A stretch of 42,595 nt of DNA from Micromonospora avicenniae. GTDB taxonomy: Bacteria > Actinomycetota > Actinomycetes > Mycobacteriales > Micromonosporaceae. Positions 15,003-23,683 of this stretch are shown here, in pieces. The DNA is taken from assembly GCF_900156065.1 (NCBI RefSeq), contig NZ_FTNF01000033.1:1-42595 (forward strand), in the 5' to 3' direction. The translations under genes were made by a program, and so were the position numbers. The notes under the pieces are model-generated. The model worked only from the letters and a program-made list of their open reading frames with translations. It made no database searches and had not been told where the DNA came from. Each line of letters starts with the position of its first letter. The stretch's first letter is position 1.

Positions 15003-18000
15003 ATGACGGACGTCCGGGACGGTCAGATCGTTACCTTCTACTCCTTCAAGGGCGGCACCGGACGGACGATGGCGCTCGCGAACACCGCCTGGATCCTCGC
15101 CGCGAACGGCTACCGCGTCCTCGTCGTCGACTGGGACCTCGAATCGCCGGGACTGCACCGCTTCTACCGCCCGTTCATCCACGACGGCATGCTGCGCGGC
15201 GCCGGCGGTGTGATCGACATGCTCGTGGCATACGAGGGCGCGGCGACGGAGGCGGCCACCCGCGACCCCGCCGCGCCGGGTGAGCTGCCGCACGCCGCCT
15301 TCGCGAACGTACGGCGGCACGCCTTCTCCATCAACTGGCGATGGCCCGCCGGCGGGACGCTCGACTTCCTCGGGACCGGCCGGCACAACCACAGCTACAG
15401 CCGGTCGATCTCCGGCCTCGACTGGGACCACTTCTACGAGGTGCTCGCCGGCGGCGCGTTCTTCGACGCGCTACGCGCCGACATGAAACGCACCTACGAC
15501 TTCACCCTCATCGACAGCCGCACCGGGCTCAGCGACGTCGCGGACATCTGCACCGTCCACCTGCCCGACACCCTCATCGCCTCCTTCACCCTCAGCGAGC
15601 AGGGCATCGACGGCGCCGCCGAGGTCGCGCAGTCGATCAGCCGCAAGACCCTGCCGCGGCGCATCCGGGTGCTCCCCGTGGCGATGCGCATCGACCCCGC
15701 GGAGAAACTCAAGGCCGACACCGGCCGGCTGGTGGCCCGCCAGCGGTTCGACGGGCTACCGGCGCACCTCAGCGACGAGGCCCGGGAGCGGTACTGGGCC
15801 GAGGTCCAGGTGCCGTACCTGGCCTACTACGCGTACGAAGAGACCCTGGCCACCATCGAGGACAGCTCGGGGGCTCCCGGCAACCTGCTGGGCGCCTTCG
15901 AGAAACTCACCGAGGTCATCACCGAGGGCCGCGTCACCCGGCTGCCCAGCATGGACGAGGCGGACCGGATGCGTCTCAAGGCGCAGTTCGTGCGGATGGC
16001 GGCGGTGCGCGAGACCGAGGTGACGCTCAGATACGAGGTGGCCGGCATCGTCTGGGCCGAGTGGATCTCCTGGATCCTGCGCGAGGCCGGCATCCAGGTA
16101 CACGATCCCGGCCCGGGCGGCAAACCGACGGGACTGGCGGTCGTCGCTCGTCCACTGGTCGTCAACACCTCCGCCGACACCGTCGACGTGGGCCGGCCCA
16201 GCGCGTCACCACGGGACACCCGCCGACCGCTGACGGTGTACGTGGGCGCCACCCAAGCCGCCGCGTCGCCGGCGACCAGCGGCAACTCGACCCGGTTGAG
16301 CCGGCTGGAGGAACTCGCCGCCGCGGAACAGCTCCTGCGCCTGGTGGGCTTCCCGCCACCGAAGGCCGAGTTCCTCGTCGGCGCCCCCCGGTTCCCGGGA
16401 ACTCCACAGACCGTCTTCCAGACCCCACCGCGCAACCTGCTCTTCACCGGTCGTGAGGCGCTGCTCGACCTGCTGCGGGGCAAACTACGGGCACAGAGCG
16501 ATGCCGCCGTTCCGGTGGTCCTGCAAGGCATGGGCGGCATCGGCAAGACGCAACTGGTCACCGAGTACGCACACCGGTTCCGTGGCGCCTACGACGTCGT
16601 GTGGTGGATCGACGCGGACTCCACCGAGGACGTCGACAGCGCCCTCTACGACCTCGGCCGGCGGCTCGGGCTCGGCCTGTCCAGCAGCGTCCCCGAGGGC
16701 GCGCAGGCGGTGAAGCACGCCCTGTCGCGCGGCGACGCCGGCCTGCGCTGGCTGCTCGTCTTCGACAACGCCGAGCAGGCGGCACGCATCGAACGGCTGC
16801 TGCCCAGCGGCCCGGGCCACATCGTCATCACCTCCCAGGGCACCGACTGGGGCGAGCAGGCGCAGGTGATCGCGGTCGACGTCTTCGACCGCACGGAGAG
16901 CGTCAACCACCTCAGCCGGCTTCTGCCCACCCTCAACGAGCGCGACGCGAACCGGATCGCCGAGGTGCTGGGCGACCTGCCCATCGCCGTCGCGGCGGCC
17001 GCCGCGTGGCTCGTGGAGACCCGCTCACCGGTGTCGGAGTACCTGCAGGCGATCGAGGCGGGCAACCTCGACGCGCTCGGTTCCGAGAGCGACATCGGCC
17101 GGGTCGAAGCGGCGTGGCGGCTGTCGCTCGACCAGCTCAAAGCCCGCCGACCGGCGGCGTACCGCCTGCTGCAACTGTGCTCCGTGATGGCTCCCGAGGT
17201 GTCGCTCGACATCATCTACAGCAGCGCGATGGCCGAGTACCTGCGCGCGATCGACCCGACCGTCACCAGCAGACTGATGATCAACAGGCTGGTGGAGCAG
17301 ATCAAACGCCTCGCCCTGCTGCGCCTCGACCAGCACAGCGAGTACGACAGCCAGAACACCGACCGCGACGCCGCGCGCATCGTGATCCACCGGCTGCTGC
17401 ACACCGTGGTCAGGTCTCGGATGTCGGACGAGGAGATCGCCGAGACCCGCCACCAGGTGCACCTGCTGCTGGCCGCGCTGGCCCGCACCCTCGGCGAGGT
17501 GGATCTGCAGGACGAGTGGCGCAAGTACCGCACACTCTGGCCGCACGTCGAGATCTCCGGTGGAGCGATGTGCCCCAACGAGTCCGTCCGGGACCTGCTC
17601 GTCGACCAGGTCCGGTACTTCTTCCTCCGCGGCAACCCCGACGGCGGGCTGGAGGTCGCCGGGCGGATCGAGGACGTCTGGACCCGGCTGCTCGGGGAGT
17701 ACGACGAGGCGCAGCGGCGGGAACTGCTCGTGAAACTCCTGCGGCTGCGGTTCAACAAGGCCAACATGCTGCGCGACAAGGGTGCGTTCCAGCAGTCCTA
17801 CGACCTGAACCAGGCGATCCACGCCCAGCAGGTCGCGCTCCTGGGACGCGACCACGGCGACACGCTGATCACCGCGGCCGGCCTCGGCGGCGACCTTCGA
17901 GGCCTTGGCCGCTACGCCGAGGCCCTGACGCTGGACACCGAGACCTACGAGATCTGGCGCGCCGAGTACGGCGAGGACAACAAACGAACCCTCAACGCCC

Positions 18001-18926
18001 TGAGCAACCTCGCCGTCTCCTACCGGCTCATGGGCAAGATGGCCGACGCGATGCGCCTGGACCAGGAGGTCTACGAAGAGCGCCGACGCATGCTGGGCGA
18101 GCAGGACCTCTCCACCCTGCAATCGGCCACCTCCCTGGGCCGCGACCTCCGCGACGCGGGACACTACGAGAAGTCCGTCGAGCTGCTGACCCACGTGCGT
18201 GACGTGTACGCGGCAGTGATGGGGGAGACCAGCCGCTTCGTGTACGAGGCCGAGGCCAACCTGGCCGTCTCGTTGCGCAGCGCCGGCCGTATCCGGGAGG
18301 CCACCGATCTCCTCGAAGTGGCCTACCAGGAGTTGGTGGCGATCGTCGGACCGGATCACCCGGAGGCCCTGACCTGCCGCCTCAGCCGATCGGTGACCCT
18401 CCTGGAGCTGGGAGACTGGGAGCAGGCGGAAGCCGAGACCAGCGCGGTGCGGCACGCGTACGAGCAGCATCTCGGCGCCCGGCACCCGCACGGCCTGGTC
18501 TGCCTGAACAACCACGCCGCGGCGATCCGCGCCAGAGGCGACCTCGCCGAGGCCCGGACGCTGGCCCGGCAGTCCCTGGACGGCCTGCTCGACGTGCTGA
18601 CCGCCCAGCACCCCTACACGGTCGCCGCGCAGATCAACGTCGCCGTCATCGAAGCCGACCTGCACCGTCACACCGAGGCGCTCGAGCTGATGGCCGGCGC
18701 CGCGGACCTGCTCAACGACCTGCTGGGCCGCGATCACCCGCACACCCTGCGCTGCGAGGCGAACCGGGCCCTCATCCTGCGACGGATGCACGGCAACGAC
18801 TACCAGAACCAGACGGAGGAGGCGATCACCGCCGTGGCGGCCCGGATCGGCGCCAACCACCCCTCTGTGCTGGAACTGAAACGAGGCCGGCTGCTGCGCC
18901 GGGTCATCGACCCGCACCCGTTCTGA
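15003..18926 (+). CDS. fxsT: FxSxx-COOH system NTPase/TPR protein FxsT
   Basis: A 1307-residue protein with two ATPase units. Residues 1-370 are ParA/MinD-like: deviant Walker A K16-GGTGR-T22 and VVDWDLESPG near 40-50, followed by LIDSRTGLSD. A linker with a variant insert leads to an NB-ARC NTPase with Walker A GMGGIGKT at 509-516 and WLLVFDNAEQ as Walker B. A winged-helix-like stretch follows, then kinesin-light-chain-style tetratricopeptide repeats from about 900 to 1260 (recurring LGRDHGDTL, LSNLAVSYR, LEVAYQEL, ARHPHGL, NRALILRR). This is an NLR-like receptor architecture with a second, ParA-type switch added. Start ATG 15003 has GGAGGAG at a good distance; the frame is open further upstream only as overlap with fxsC. 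It is the last gene of the run and converges with a hydrolase 27 bases away. Confidence 0.93.
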   Translation: MTDVRDGQIVTFYSFKGGTGRTMALANTAWILAANGYRVLVVDWDLESPGLHRFYRPFIHDGMLRGAGGVIDMLVAYEGAATEAATRDPAAPGELPHAAFANVRRHAFSINWRWPAGGTLDFLGTGRHNHSYSRSISGLDWDHFYEVLAGGAFFDALRADMKRTYDFTLIDSRTGLSDVADICTVHLPDTLIASFTLSEQGIDGAAEVAQSISRKTLPRRIRVLPVAMRIDPAEKLKADTGRLVARQRFDGLPAHLSDEARERYWAEVQVPYLAYYAYEETLATIEDSSGAPGNLLGAFEKLTEVITEGRVTRLPSMDEADRMRLKAQFVRMAAVRETEVTLRYEVAGIVWAEWISWILREAGIQVHDPGPGGKPTGLAVVARPLVVNTSADTVDVGRPSASPRDTRRPLTVYVGATQAAASPATSGNSTRLSRLEELAAAEQLLRLVGFPPPKAEFLVGAPRFPGTPQTVFQTPPRNLLFTGREALLDLLRGKLRAQSDAAVPVVLQGMGGIGKTQLVTEYAHRFRGAYDVVWWIDADSTEDVDSALYDLGRRLGLGLSSSVPEGAQAVKHALSRGDAGLRWLLVFDNAEQAARIERLLPSGPGHIVITSQGTDWGEQAQVIAVDVFDRTESVNHLSRLLPTLNERDANRIAEVLGDLPIAVAAAAAWLVETRSPVSEYLQAIEAGNLDALGSESDIGRVEAAWRLSLDQLKARRPAAYRLLQLCSVMAPEVSLDIIYSSAMAEYLRAIDPTVTSRLMINRLVEQIKRLALLRLDQHSEYDSQNTDRDAARIVIHRLLHTVVRSRMSDEEIAETRHQVHLLLAALARTLGEVDLQDEWRKYRTLWPHVEISGGAMCPNESVRDLLVDQVRYFFLRGNPDGGLEVAGRIEDVWTRLLGEYDEAQRRELLVKLLRLRFNKANMLRDKGAFQQSYDLNQAIHAQQVALLGRDHGDTLITAAGLGGDLRGLGRYAEALTLDTETYEIWRAEYGEDNKRTLNALSNLAVSYRLMGKMADAMRLDQEVYEERRRMLGEQDLSTLQSATSLGRDLRDAGHYEKSVELLTHVRDVYAAVMGETSRFVYEAEANLAVSLRSAGRIREATDLLEVAYQELVAIVGPDHPEALTCRLSRSVTLLELGDWEQAEAETSAVRHAYEQHLGARHPHGLVCLNNHAAAIRARGDLAEARTLARQSLDGLLDVLTAQHPYTVAAQINVAVIEADLHRHTEALELMAGAADLLNDLLGRDHPHTLRCEANRALILRRMHGNDYQNQTEEAITAVAARIGANHPSVLELKRGRLLRRVIDPHPF

Positions 18927-18953
18927 GTCGACCCGATGAACGCCCGCACCGCC

Positions 18954-19898
18954 TCACCAGCTGGACAACCACTCCAACATGTCGGGGAGGATCTTCACCG
19001 CGCCGAAGTGGGCGGCACCAGGCTGGACGTGGACCTCCGCGGTCCGGATCTGCCGGGCCAGCCACATGGTGTGGCTGACCGGCGCGAAGTTGTCCTGCTC
19101 GCCGTGCCACAGCCGCACCGGCCCGCTGATCGCCGAGAGGCTGAAACCCCAGTCCCGCCGCAGCGCCAGCACATCGTCGATCCAGCCCTGCGGGCCACCG
19201 CGCAGTGCCTCCCGGTAGGCCTGGGCCAGCAGGCGCCGGATCGCCAGATCCTGCACCACGTGCCGGTCCGGCCAGGTCATGTCGGCCTCCAGCTGGGTCA
19301 GCAGGCTCTCCGGGTCGCGCCGGGTCCGCTCCGCCTGCTGCCGCAGACGCTCCACCAGCCGCAGCCGGTCGGACGACGCGGCGGTGAAGTCGCTCCGGTT
19401 GCTCTCGGTCATGCCGGTGAACCAGTCCGGACCGGCCGCCTCGGGGTTGGCGAAACCCACGAGTACGGCCGTGCGGGCGACCGACTCGGAGAGCAACGCC
19501 GCACAAGCCAACGCGTGCGGGCCGCCGCCGGAGCGACCCACCACCGCGAAGCGTGAGATGCCGAAATGCCGCGCGATCGCGGCGACGTCCTGAGCGGCAC
19601 CGGCCACCGTCCGGCCCGGGCGAGGCGTCGACCCGCCGTACCCGGGCCGGTCATAGCTGATGAGACGGATACCGTACCGGTACAGGACGCTGCTACGGGG
19701 CTTCGGTCCGCTGCGGCTGCCTGGCGTGCCATGCAGAAGGAAGATCGGAACTCCGTCGGGCTTGCCAGTGATCTCGACAGACAATTGGCCGCCGCCGGCA
19801 CTCGTCGTGAACCGCTCCTCCGTTGCCAGGTCCGCTCCCTTCCCGCACAACCGGAAGCCGCGCGAGGCGGCGCCGCCGCCATCGGTCGCCGTCAACAC
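18954..19898 (-). CDS. alpha/beta-fold hydrolase
   Basis: A 314-residue serine hydrolase. FLLHGTPGSR forms the oxyanion-hole segment, SYDRPGYGGS follows, and the nucleophile elbow is GRSGGG (in VVGRSGGGPH), giving the catalytic serine near residue 122. The acid is probably in the GEQDNF segment and the histidine in GAAHFGA near the end. The first 35 residues are atypical and a later start is possible; GTG 19898 is the longest choice. Alpha/beta hydrolases of this kind are recurrent neighbours of Fxs genes, and this one converges on fxsT, so it may belong to the system. It is also downstream of the WYL regulator on the same strand (82-base gap), which could instead control it. Confidence 0.88.
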   Translation of the reverse strand: MLTATDGGGAASRGFRLCGKGADLATEERFTTSAGGGQLSVEITGKPDGVPIFLLHGTPGSRSGPKPRSSVLYRYGIRLISYDRPGYGGSTPRPGRTVAGAAQDVAAIARHFGISRFAVVGRSGGGPHALACAALLSESVARTAVLVGFANPEAAGPDWFTGMTESNRSDFTAASSDRLRLVERLRQQAERTRRDPESLLTQLEADMTWPDRHVVQDLAIRRLLAQAYREALRGGPQGWIDDVLALRRDWGFSLSAISGPVRLWHGEQDNFAPVSHTMWLARQIRTAEVHVQPGAAHFGAVKILPDMLEWLSSW

Positions 19899-19980
19899 GC
19901 TTAATTGAAGAGCTTAGCTCGCATTGCCATCACCGCCGGCCATGCCGCGCAGTCAGTCGTGGTCGTACCCGAGCAATCGA

Positions 19981-20958
19981 TCAGGGGGTGGGCCGCGCAC
20001 CGGCGGGCGAGACTGCCGCGCCGAAACGGGCCGCGACCGCCGCCACCGCGGCACGTAGTTCGGGGCCTTCCTCCACAGAGAAGTCGAACGGGACGGGTGC
20101 CAGCCACTCCTGCGCGTACATCGCGGGATTTCCGGTGCTGCCGACCAGTACGCATCGATCGCCGTCCGGCTGGAGGCGGCCCATCGGCGGCCGGATCCAG
20201 GGTGCCACCTTCTCCCACGGCGCGTGGAACACCACCCGGGTGGGGTACTTCCAGCCCGCGCCCAGATGCTCCTCGAGCGCAGCCACCGGATCCAGGTCGT
20301 CGGGTGGTGTGAAGGCGTGCGGGGTCTGCCGTACGGCCCGGATCCGGTCGATCCGGTACGTGCGGACCGCGTCCGCGCGGAGCGAACGGCACAGCAGGTA
20401 CCAGCGCCCATACCGCACCACGACCGCCCACGGATCGACCTCGACGTCCCGCTCCTCGCCGCTCCCGCCCCGGTAGGTGACCATGACGCGGCGCCGATCG
20501 GCGACGGCGGCGATGAGGGCACTCGTGATGGCGGGATCCGGGCGGGCCGAATGCCGGTCGGGGGTGGCCGCGGCGTACGCCCGTAGCGCCGCTGCCTGCC
20601 GTCCAACGCTTTCCGGAAGGGCCCGGATGACCCTGCTGAGCGCCGAGCCGACCAGGTCGTCGGCGTCGATGGCGTTCGGCTGCCCGTCGAGCACGGCCAT
20701 GACCAGAACGAGGGCCTGTTCCTGAGTGAAGACGACCGGCGGGAGCCGGGTGCCGCGGCCCAGCCGGTAGCCCCCGTACGGCCCGCGGGTCGACTCGACC
20801 GGGATGCCGGCCTCGCGAAGGATGCCGACGTAGCGCCGCGCGGCCCGTTCCGTCACGCCCAGGAGCGAGGCGAGTTGGTCAGCAGTCGTGCCGGGACGTT
20901 CCTGCAGGATCTCGAGCGCGCGCAGGGCGCGGGCGGTGGGACTCGGACCGGTTGGCAC
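19981..20958 (-). CDS. YafY-type HTH/WYL-domain regulator
   Basis: A 325-residue transcription factor. Residues 1-65 are a DeoR-like winged helix (LEILQERPGTTADQLASLLGVTERAARRYV, in two parts), then GGYRLGRGTRLPP. The WYL domain runs from about 140 to 215 (VMVTYRGG, VDPWAVVVRYGRWYLLCRS, TYRIDRIRAVR), with a WCX-type C-terminal extension ending near 315. WYL domains sense small ligands or nucleic acid and are common near defence genes. It is divergent from the hydrolase at 21013 with only 54 bases between, so that hydrolase is the obvious target; the gene downstream at 18954 is the second candidate. Confidence 0.93.
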   Translation of the reverse strand: MPTGPSPTARALRALEILQERPGTTADQLASLLGVTERAARRYVGILREAGIPVESTRGPYGGYRLGRGTRLPPVVFTQEQALVLVMAVLDGQPNAIDADDLVGSALSRVIRALPESVGRQAAALRAYAAATPDRHSARPDPAITSALIAAVADRRRVMVTYRGGSGEERDVEVDPWAVVVRYGRWYLLCRSLRADAVRTYRIDRIRAVRQTPHAFTPPDDLDPVAALEEHLGAGWKYPTRVVFHAPWEKVAPWIRPPMGRLQPDGDRCVLVGSTGNPAMYAQEWLAPVPFDFSVEEGPELRAAVAAVAARFGAAVSPAGARPTP

Positions 20959-20972
20959 GACGGCGAGAATAC

Positions 20973-20991
20973 CCGGAAGGATATCGTCCGG
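20973..20991. promoter_or_regulatory. candidate WYL-regulator operator
   Basis: CCGGA and TCCGG (20973-20977, 20987-20991) are inverted around GATATC in the 54-base divergent gap. A TTAGGT box just before ATG 21013 would serve a leaderless hydrolase transcript, so a bound regulator here would cover both promoters. Short arms make this tentative. Confidence 0.35.
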
Positions 20992-21012
20992 AATTGCCGT
21001 TAGGTTGGTGCG

Positions 21013-21696
21013 ATGACCGCAGAACAGATCGTGCTACTGGGTGGCCTGTGGCTCGACGCATCGGCGTGGACCGGCGTCGCGTCAGAGCTGGAGGACAGCG
21101 GCCACCACCCGGTGCCGGTCACCCTGCCCGGTCAGGGTGACGGGAACCGGTCGGCGACGCTGGCCGACCAGATGACCGCGGTGCTTGCCGCCGTGGATGC
21201 GGGGCGTGGCAGGTCGGTGGTGGTGGGGCACTCCGCCGCCTGCACCCTGGCCTGGATGGCAGCCGACGCGCGGCCCGACCGAGTCGCGAAGGTAGTGCTG
21301 ATCGGCGGGTTTCCATCGAACGACGGACAGCCGTACGCGGACTTCTTCGAGATCACCGACGGCGTCATGCCGTTCCCGGGTTGGGGCCCGTTCGAAGGCG
21401 CCGACGCGGCCGACCTGGACGAGCAGGCGCGGCGTGCGTTCGAAGCGGCCACGATCCCGGCCCCGGCGGGCGTGGCCAGGGGCGTCGTACGACTGACGGA
21501 TGAGCGGCGGTTCGACATACCTGTCGTGATCGTCTGCCCCGATTTCACGCCAGAGCAGGCGCGGGAGTGGATCGCTGCGGGTGACGTCCCCGAGCTCGCC
21601 CGGGCCAAGCACGTCGAACTGGTCGACATCGATTCCGGACACTGGCCGATGGTGACGCGGCCGGCAGAGCTCGCGCGGATCCTGGCCGCGGTGTAG
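21013..21696 (+). CDS. alpha/beta hydrolase
   Basis: A compact 227-residue hydrolase. LLGGLWLDASAWTGV holds the oxyanion segment, LPGQGDGNRSATLADQ follows, and the nucleophile elbow is GHSAAC (serine near 75). A catalytic aspartate is likely in VIVCPDFTP and the histidine in DSGHWPMVTRP near the end. The family covers small-ester hydrolases and haloperoxidase-like enzymes; the substrate is unknown. It is probably controlled by the divergent WYL regulator. The start ATG is preceded by TTAGGT at leaderless spacing and has no ribosome site. Confidence 0.92.
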   Translation: MTAEQIVLLGGLWLDASAWTGVASELEDSGHHPVPVTLPGQGDGNRSATLADQMTAVLAAVDAGRGRSVVVGHSAACTLAWMAADARPDRVAKVVLIGGFPSNDGQPYADFFEITDGVMPFPGWGPFEGADAADLDEQARRAFEAATIPAPAGVARGVVRLTDERRFDIPVVIVCPDFTPEQAREWIAAGDVPELARAKHVELVDIDSGHWPMVTRPAELARILAAV

Positions 21697-21761
21697 CCCG
21701 GCGCGGTCGAGCCGCACAACAAGTGCGAACGGGGCCGGCATGGGCTGATTCCGAGTGCCGG

Positions 21762-23006
21762 TCAGCCGGCGAGCTGGTCGCGGCGGCGGGTGAGGTAGGC
21801 CCGTTCCGCGGGATTGCCGGCGAGACCGATGGCCTGGTCGTACGCCGCCCGCGACTCACCGCCGCGCCCGAGCCGCCGCAACAGGTCGGCGCGTGCGGCG
21901 TGGAAGGCGTGGTAGCTGTCGAGGACCTCGGCCAGCCGGTCGATCTCGGCGAGCCCGACCCCGGGTCCGTCGACTTCGGCGACTGCGACCGCCCGGTTGA
22001 GCCGCACGATCGGCGAGGGATCGAGCAGCATCAGGCGCCCGTAGAGAGCGACGATGGTGGACCAGTCGGTGTCCCGGGCGGACGGGGCATCCGTGTGGAC
22101 CATGTTGATCGCGGCCTGCAGCTGATAGCGCCCGGGCGGGTCACCGCCGGCCGCTACCGCCTCGATCCGCTCATGGACCAGGGCCTTGCCCTCCGCGATG
22201 AGGGTGCGGTCCCATGCGCCGCGATCCTGCTCGTCGAGAGTCACCAGCTCCCCGGTGCGGGACACCCGCGCCGGCCGTCTTGCGTCGGTGAGGAGCATCA
22301 GAGCGAGCAGGCCGACCACCTCGCCGTGGTCCGGGAGGAGAGTTCGGAGCAGACGGCCGAGGCGGATCGCCTCGTCGGTGAGGTCGACGCGCACCGCGTC
22401 GTCCCCCTCGCCGGCGAGGTAGCCCTCGTTGAACACGAGGTAGACGACCGCGAGCACGCCGGCGACCCGCTCGCGGATGTCGTCGGCTGAGGGCACCCGG
22501 TAGGGAATGTGCGCCGCTTTGATCTTTGCCTTGGCGCGGGTGATCCGTCGCGCCATCGTGGTCTCCTGCACCAGGAAGGCGCGGGCGATCTCGGAGACGG
22601 TGAGGCCGCCGAGCAGGCGCAGGGTGAGCGCCACCCGCGCCTCCATCGCGAGCGCAGGGTGGCAGCAGGTGAAGATCAGTCTGAGCCGGTCGTCCCCGAC
22701 CGGGCCGGTCGGCTCAGGAGGGCTGTCGTCGTACATGAGCCGGGCCTCCTGGTGTTTGGCGTCGCGCTGCGACTCGCGACGGAGCCGGTCGATCGCCTTG
22801 CGGGTCGCGGTGGTGGCGAGCCAACCGCCGGGGTTGGGCGGTACGCCATCGCCCGGCCACCGTTCCGCAGCCGCAAGGAACGCTTCGGCCGTCGCCTCCT
22901 CAGCGACGTCGAGGTCGCCGAAACGGCGCGCGAGGCCGGCGATCACCCGTGCCCACTCCTCGTGGTGGACACGGGTGATCTCCTGCTCGACGCTGGGACC
23001 GGTCAC
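21762..23006 (-). CDS. ECF-type RNA polymerase sigma factor (DGPF-linked group)
   Basis: A 414-residue sigma factor of the large ECF group that travels with DGPF/YCII genes (ECF42-like). Sigma region 2 spans HHEEWARVIAGLARRFGDLDVAEEATAEAF in the first 50 residues, NPGGWLATTATRKAIDRLR follows, and sigma region 4 is LTVSEIARAFLVQETTMARRI with its helix-turn-helix. The C-terminal half is the conserved TPR-like extension (VYLVFNEGY, YQLQAAINMVH, LLRRLGR, ARAAYDQAIGL-type ending) thought to replace an anti-sigma factor. Start GTG 23006 was chosen because its GTGA overlaps the stop of the preceding DGPF remnant; 22 more codons are open but lie in that gene. The regulon is unknown. Confidence 0.93.
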   Translation of the reverse strand: MTGPSVEQEITRVHHEEWARVIAGLARRFGDLDVAEEATAEAFLAAAERWPGDGVPPNPGGWLATTATRKAIDRLRRESQRDAKHQEARLMYDDSPPEPTGPVGDDRLRLIFTCCHPALAMEARVALTLRLLGGLTVSEIARAFLVQETTMARRITRAKAKIKAAHIPYRVPSADDIRERVAGVLAVVYLVFNEGYLAGEGDDAVRVDLTDEAIRLGRLLRTLLPDHGEVVGLLALMLLTDARRPARVSRTGELVTLDEQDRGAWDRTLIAEGKALVHERIEAVAAGGDPPGRYQLQAAINMVHTDAPSARDTDWSTIVALYGRLMLLDPSPIVRLNRAVAVAEVDGPGVGLAEIDRLAEVLDSYHAFHAARADLLRRLGRGGESRAAYDQAIGLAGNPAERAYLTRRRDQLAG

Positions 23007-23140
23007 GGCGCCGGTGGCGTTCGGACCGGTTCCTCGGTTCGGAAGGGACGCACCCCGACCGTGCCGCGGCACGCTTTCGACCCCTCAGTGCGGCCGGCCG
23101 GCCCGTAGACGAACAGCAGGTACCTGGGCACCTCGCTCAT
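23003..23140 (-). pseudogene. internally deleted DGPF/YCII-domain gene
   Basis: Only 45 codons remain between two start/stop overlaps. The N-terminus MSEVPRYLLFVYGPAG is that of a DGPF protein, and just beyond comes GTVGVRPF, the usual C-terminal strand of the same family, so about 75 residues are missing from the middle without loss of frame. Both overlaps are kept: ATGA with the intact DGPF gene upstream and GTGA with the sigma factor downstream, so the remnant may still carry translational coupling. If expressed, it lacks the DGPF core and cannot be an active domain. Confidence 0.6.
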
Positions 23141-23493
23141 TTCTCCCCGGGGCCTCGGAACCGGTGTACCTCCTGCGGCCAGTCGAGCGCGGTCGCGAGC
23201 CTGCCGGCCCAGTACCGGGCGGCCTCGTCGTCGGGCACGTCCACGACCGCGAAGCCGCCGAGGTGCTCCTTGGTCTCGACGTACGGGCCGTCGGTGAAGA
23301 CGGGCTTGCCGTCGACCGCCTCGACACTGCACAGCGCCGTGGAACGGTCGAGCGCGCCGTTGGTGAAGATCAGGACACCCTCGGCGCGCATCTCCGCGAC
23401 CACAGCCCGGCTGGCCGTGCCCTTCGCACGTAGCTCCTCCGCCGTGTGCTCGGGCACCCACTCATCGTTGAAGGCGATCAGGTACTCCGTCAT
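23137..23493 (-). CDS. YCII/DGPF-domain protein
   Basis: A 118-residue single-domain protein. YLIAFNDEWVPEH starts the ferredoxin-like fold, and FTDGPYVETKEHLGGF carries the DGPF signature with the ETKE helix, followed by the VDVPDDEAARYWA helix. Such proteins are the standard partners of ECF42-type sigma factors; their biochemistry is not settled. It is the first gene of a three-gene overlapping run (this gene, DGPF remnant, sigma factor). A GAGGAGA-type ribosome site precedes ATG 23493. The 190 bases upstream to the lipoprotein stop hold no gene. Confidence 0.93.
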   Translation of the reverse strand: MTEYLIAFNDEWVPEHTAEELRAKGTASRAVVAEMRAEGVLIFTNGALDRSTALCSVEAVDGKPVFTDGPYVETKEHLGGFAVVDVPDDEAARYWAGRLATALDWPQEVHRFRGPGEK

Positions 23494-23683
23494 GCTCGTC
23501 TCCTCTCAGTCCCCGGACGAGGGCCTTCCCGACTCCTCGTGTCCGGCGGCCAGCCGGCCGCCGCACACTGGCTCCACGAACGGCTGGGCCCTGATACGAC
23601 ACCATCCCGGAAAATCGAGCGTGACGGCTCGTGGCACTCCGGGCCTACAGGGACCGGTTGCCGTGGACGTCAAAAGGCGGCCG

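Noticed and set aside
17025..18917. 630-codon open frame on the minus strand opposite fxsT
   Set aside because: It mirrors the coding frame of fxsT; composition is Val/Gln/His/Arg-rich without domains, a usual high-GC antisense artefact.
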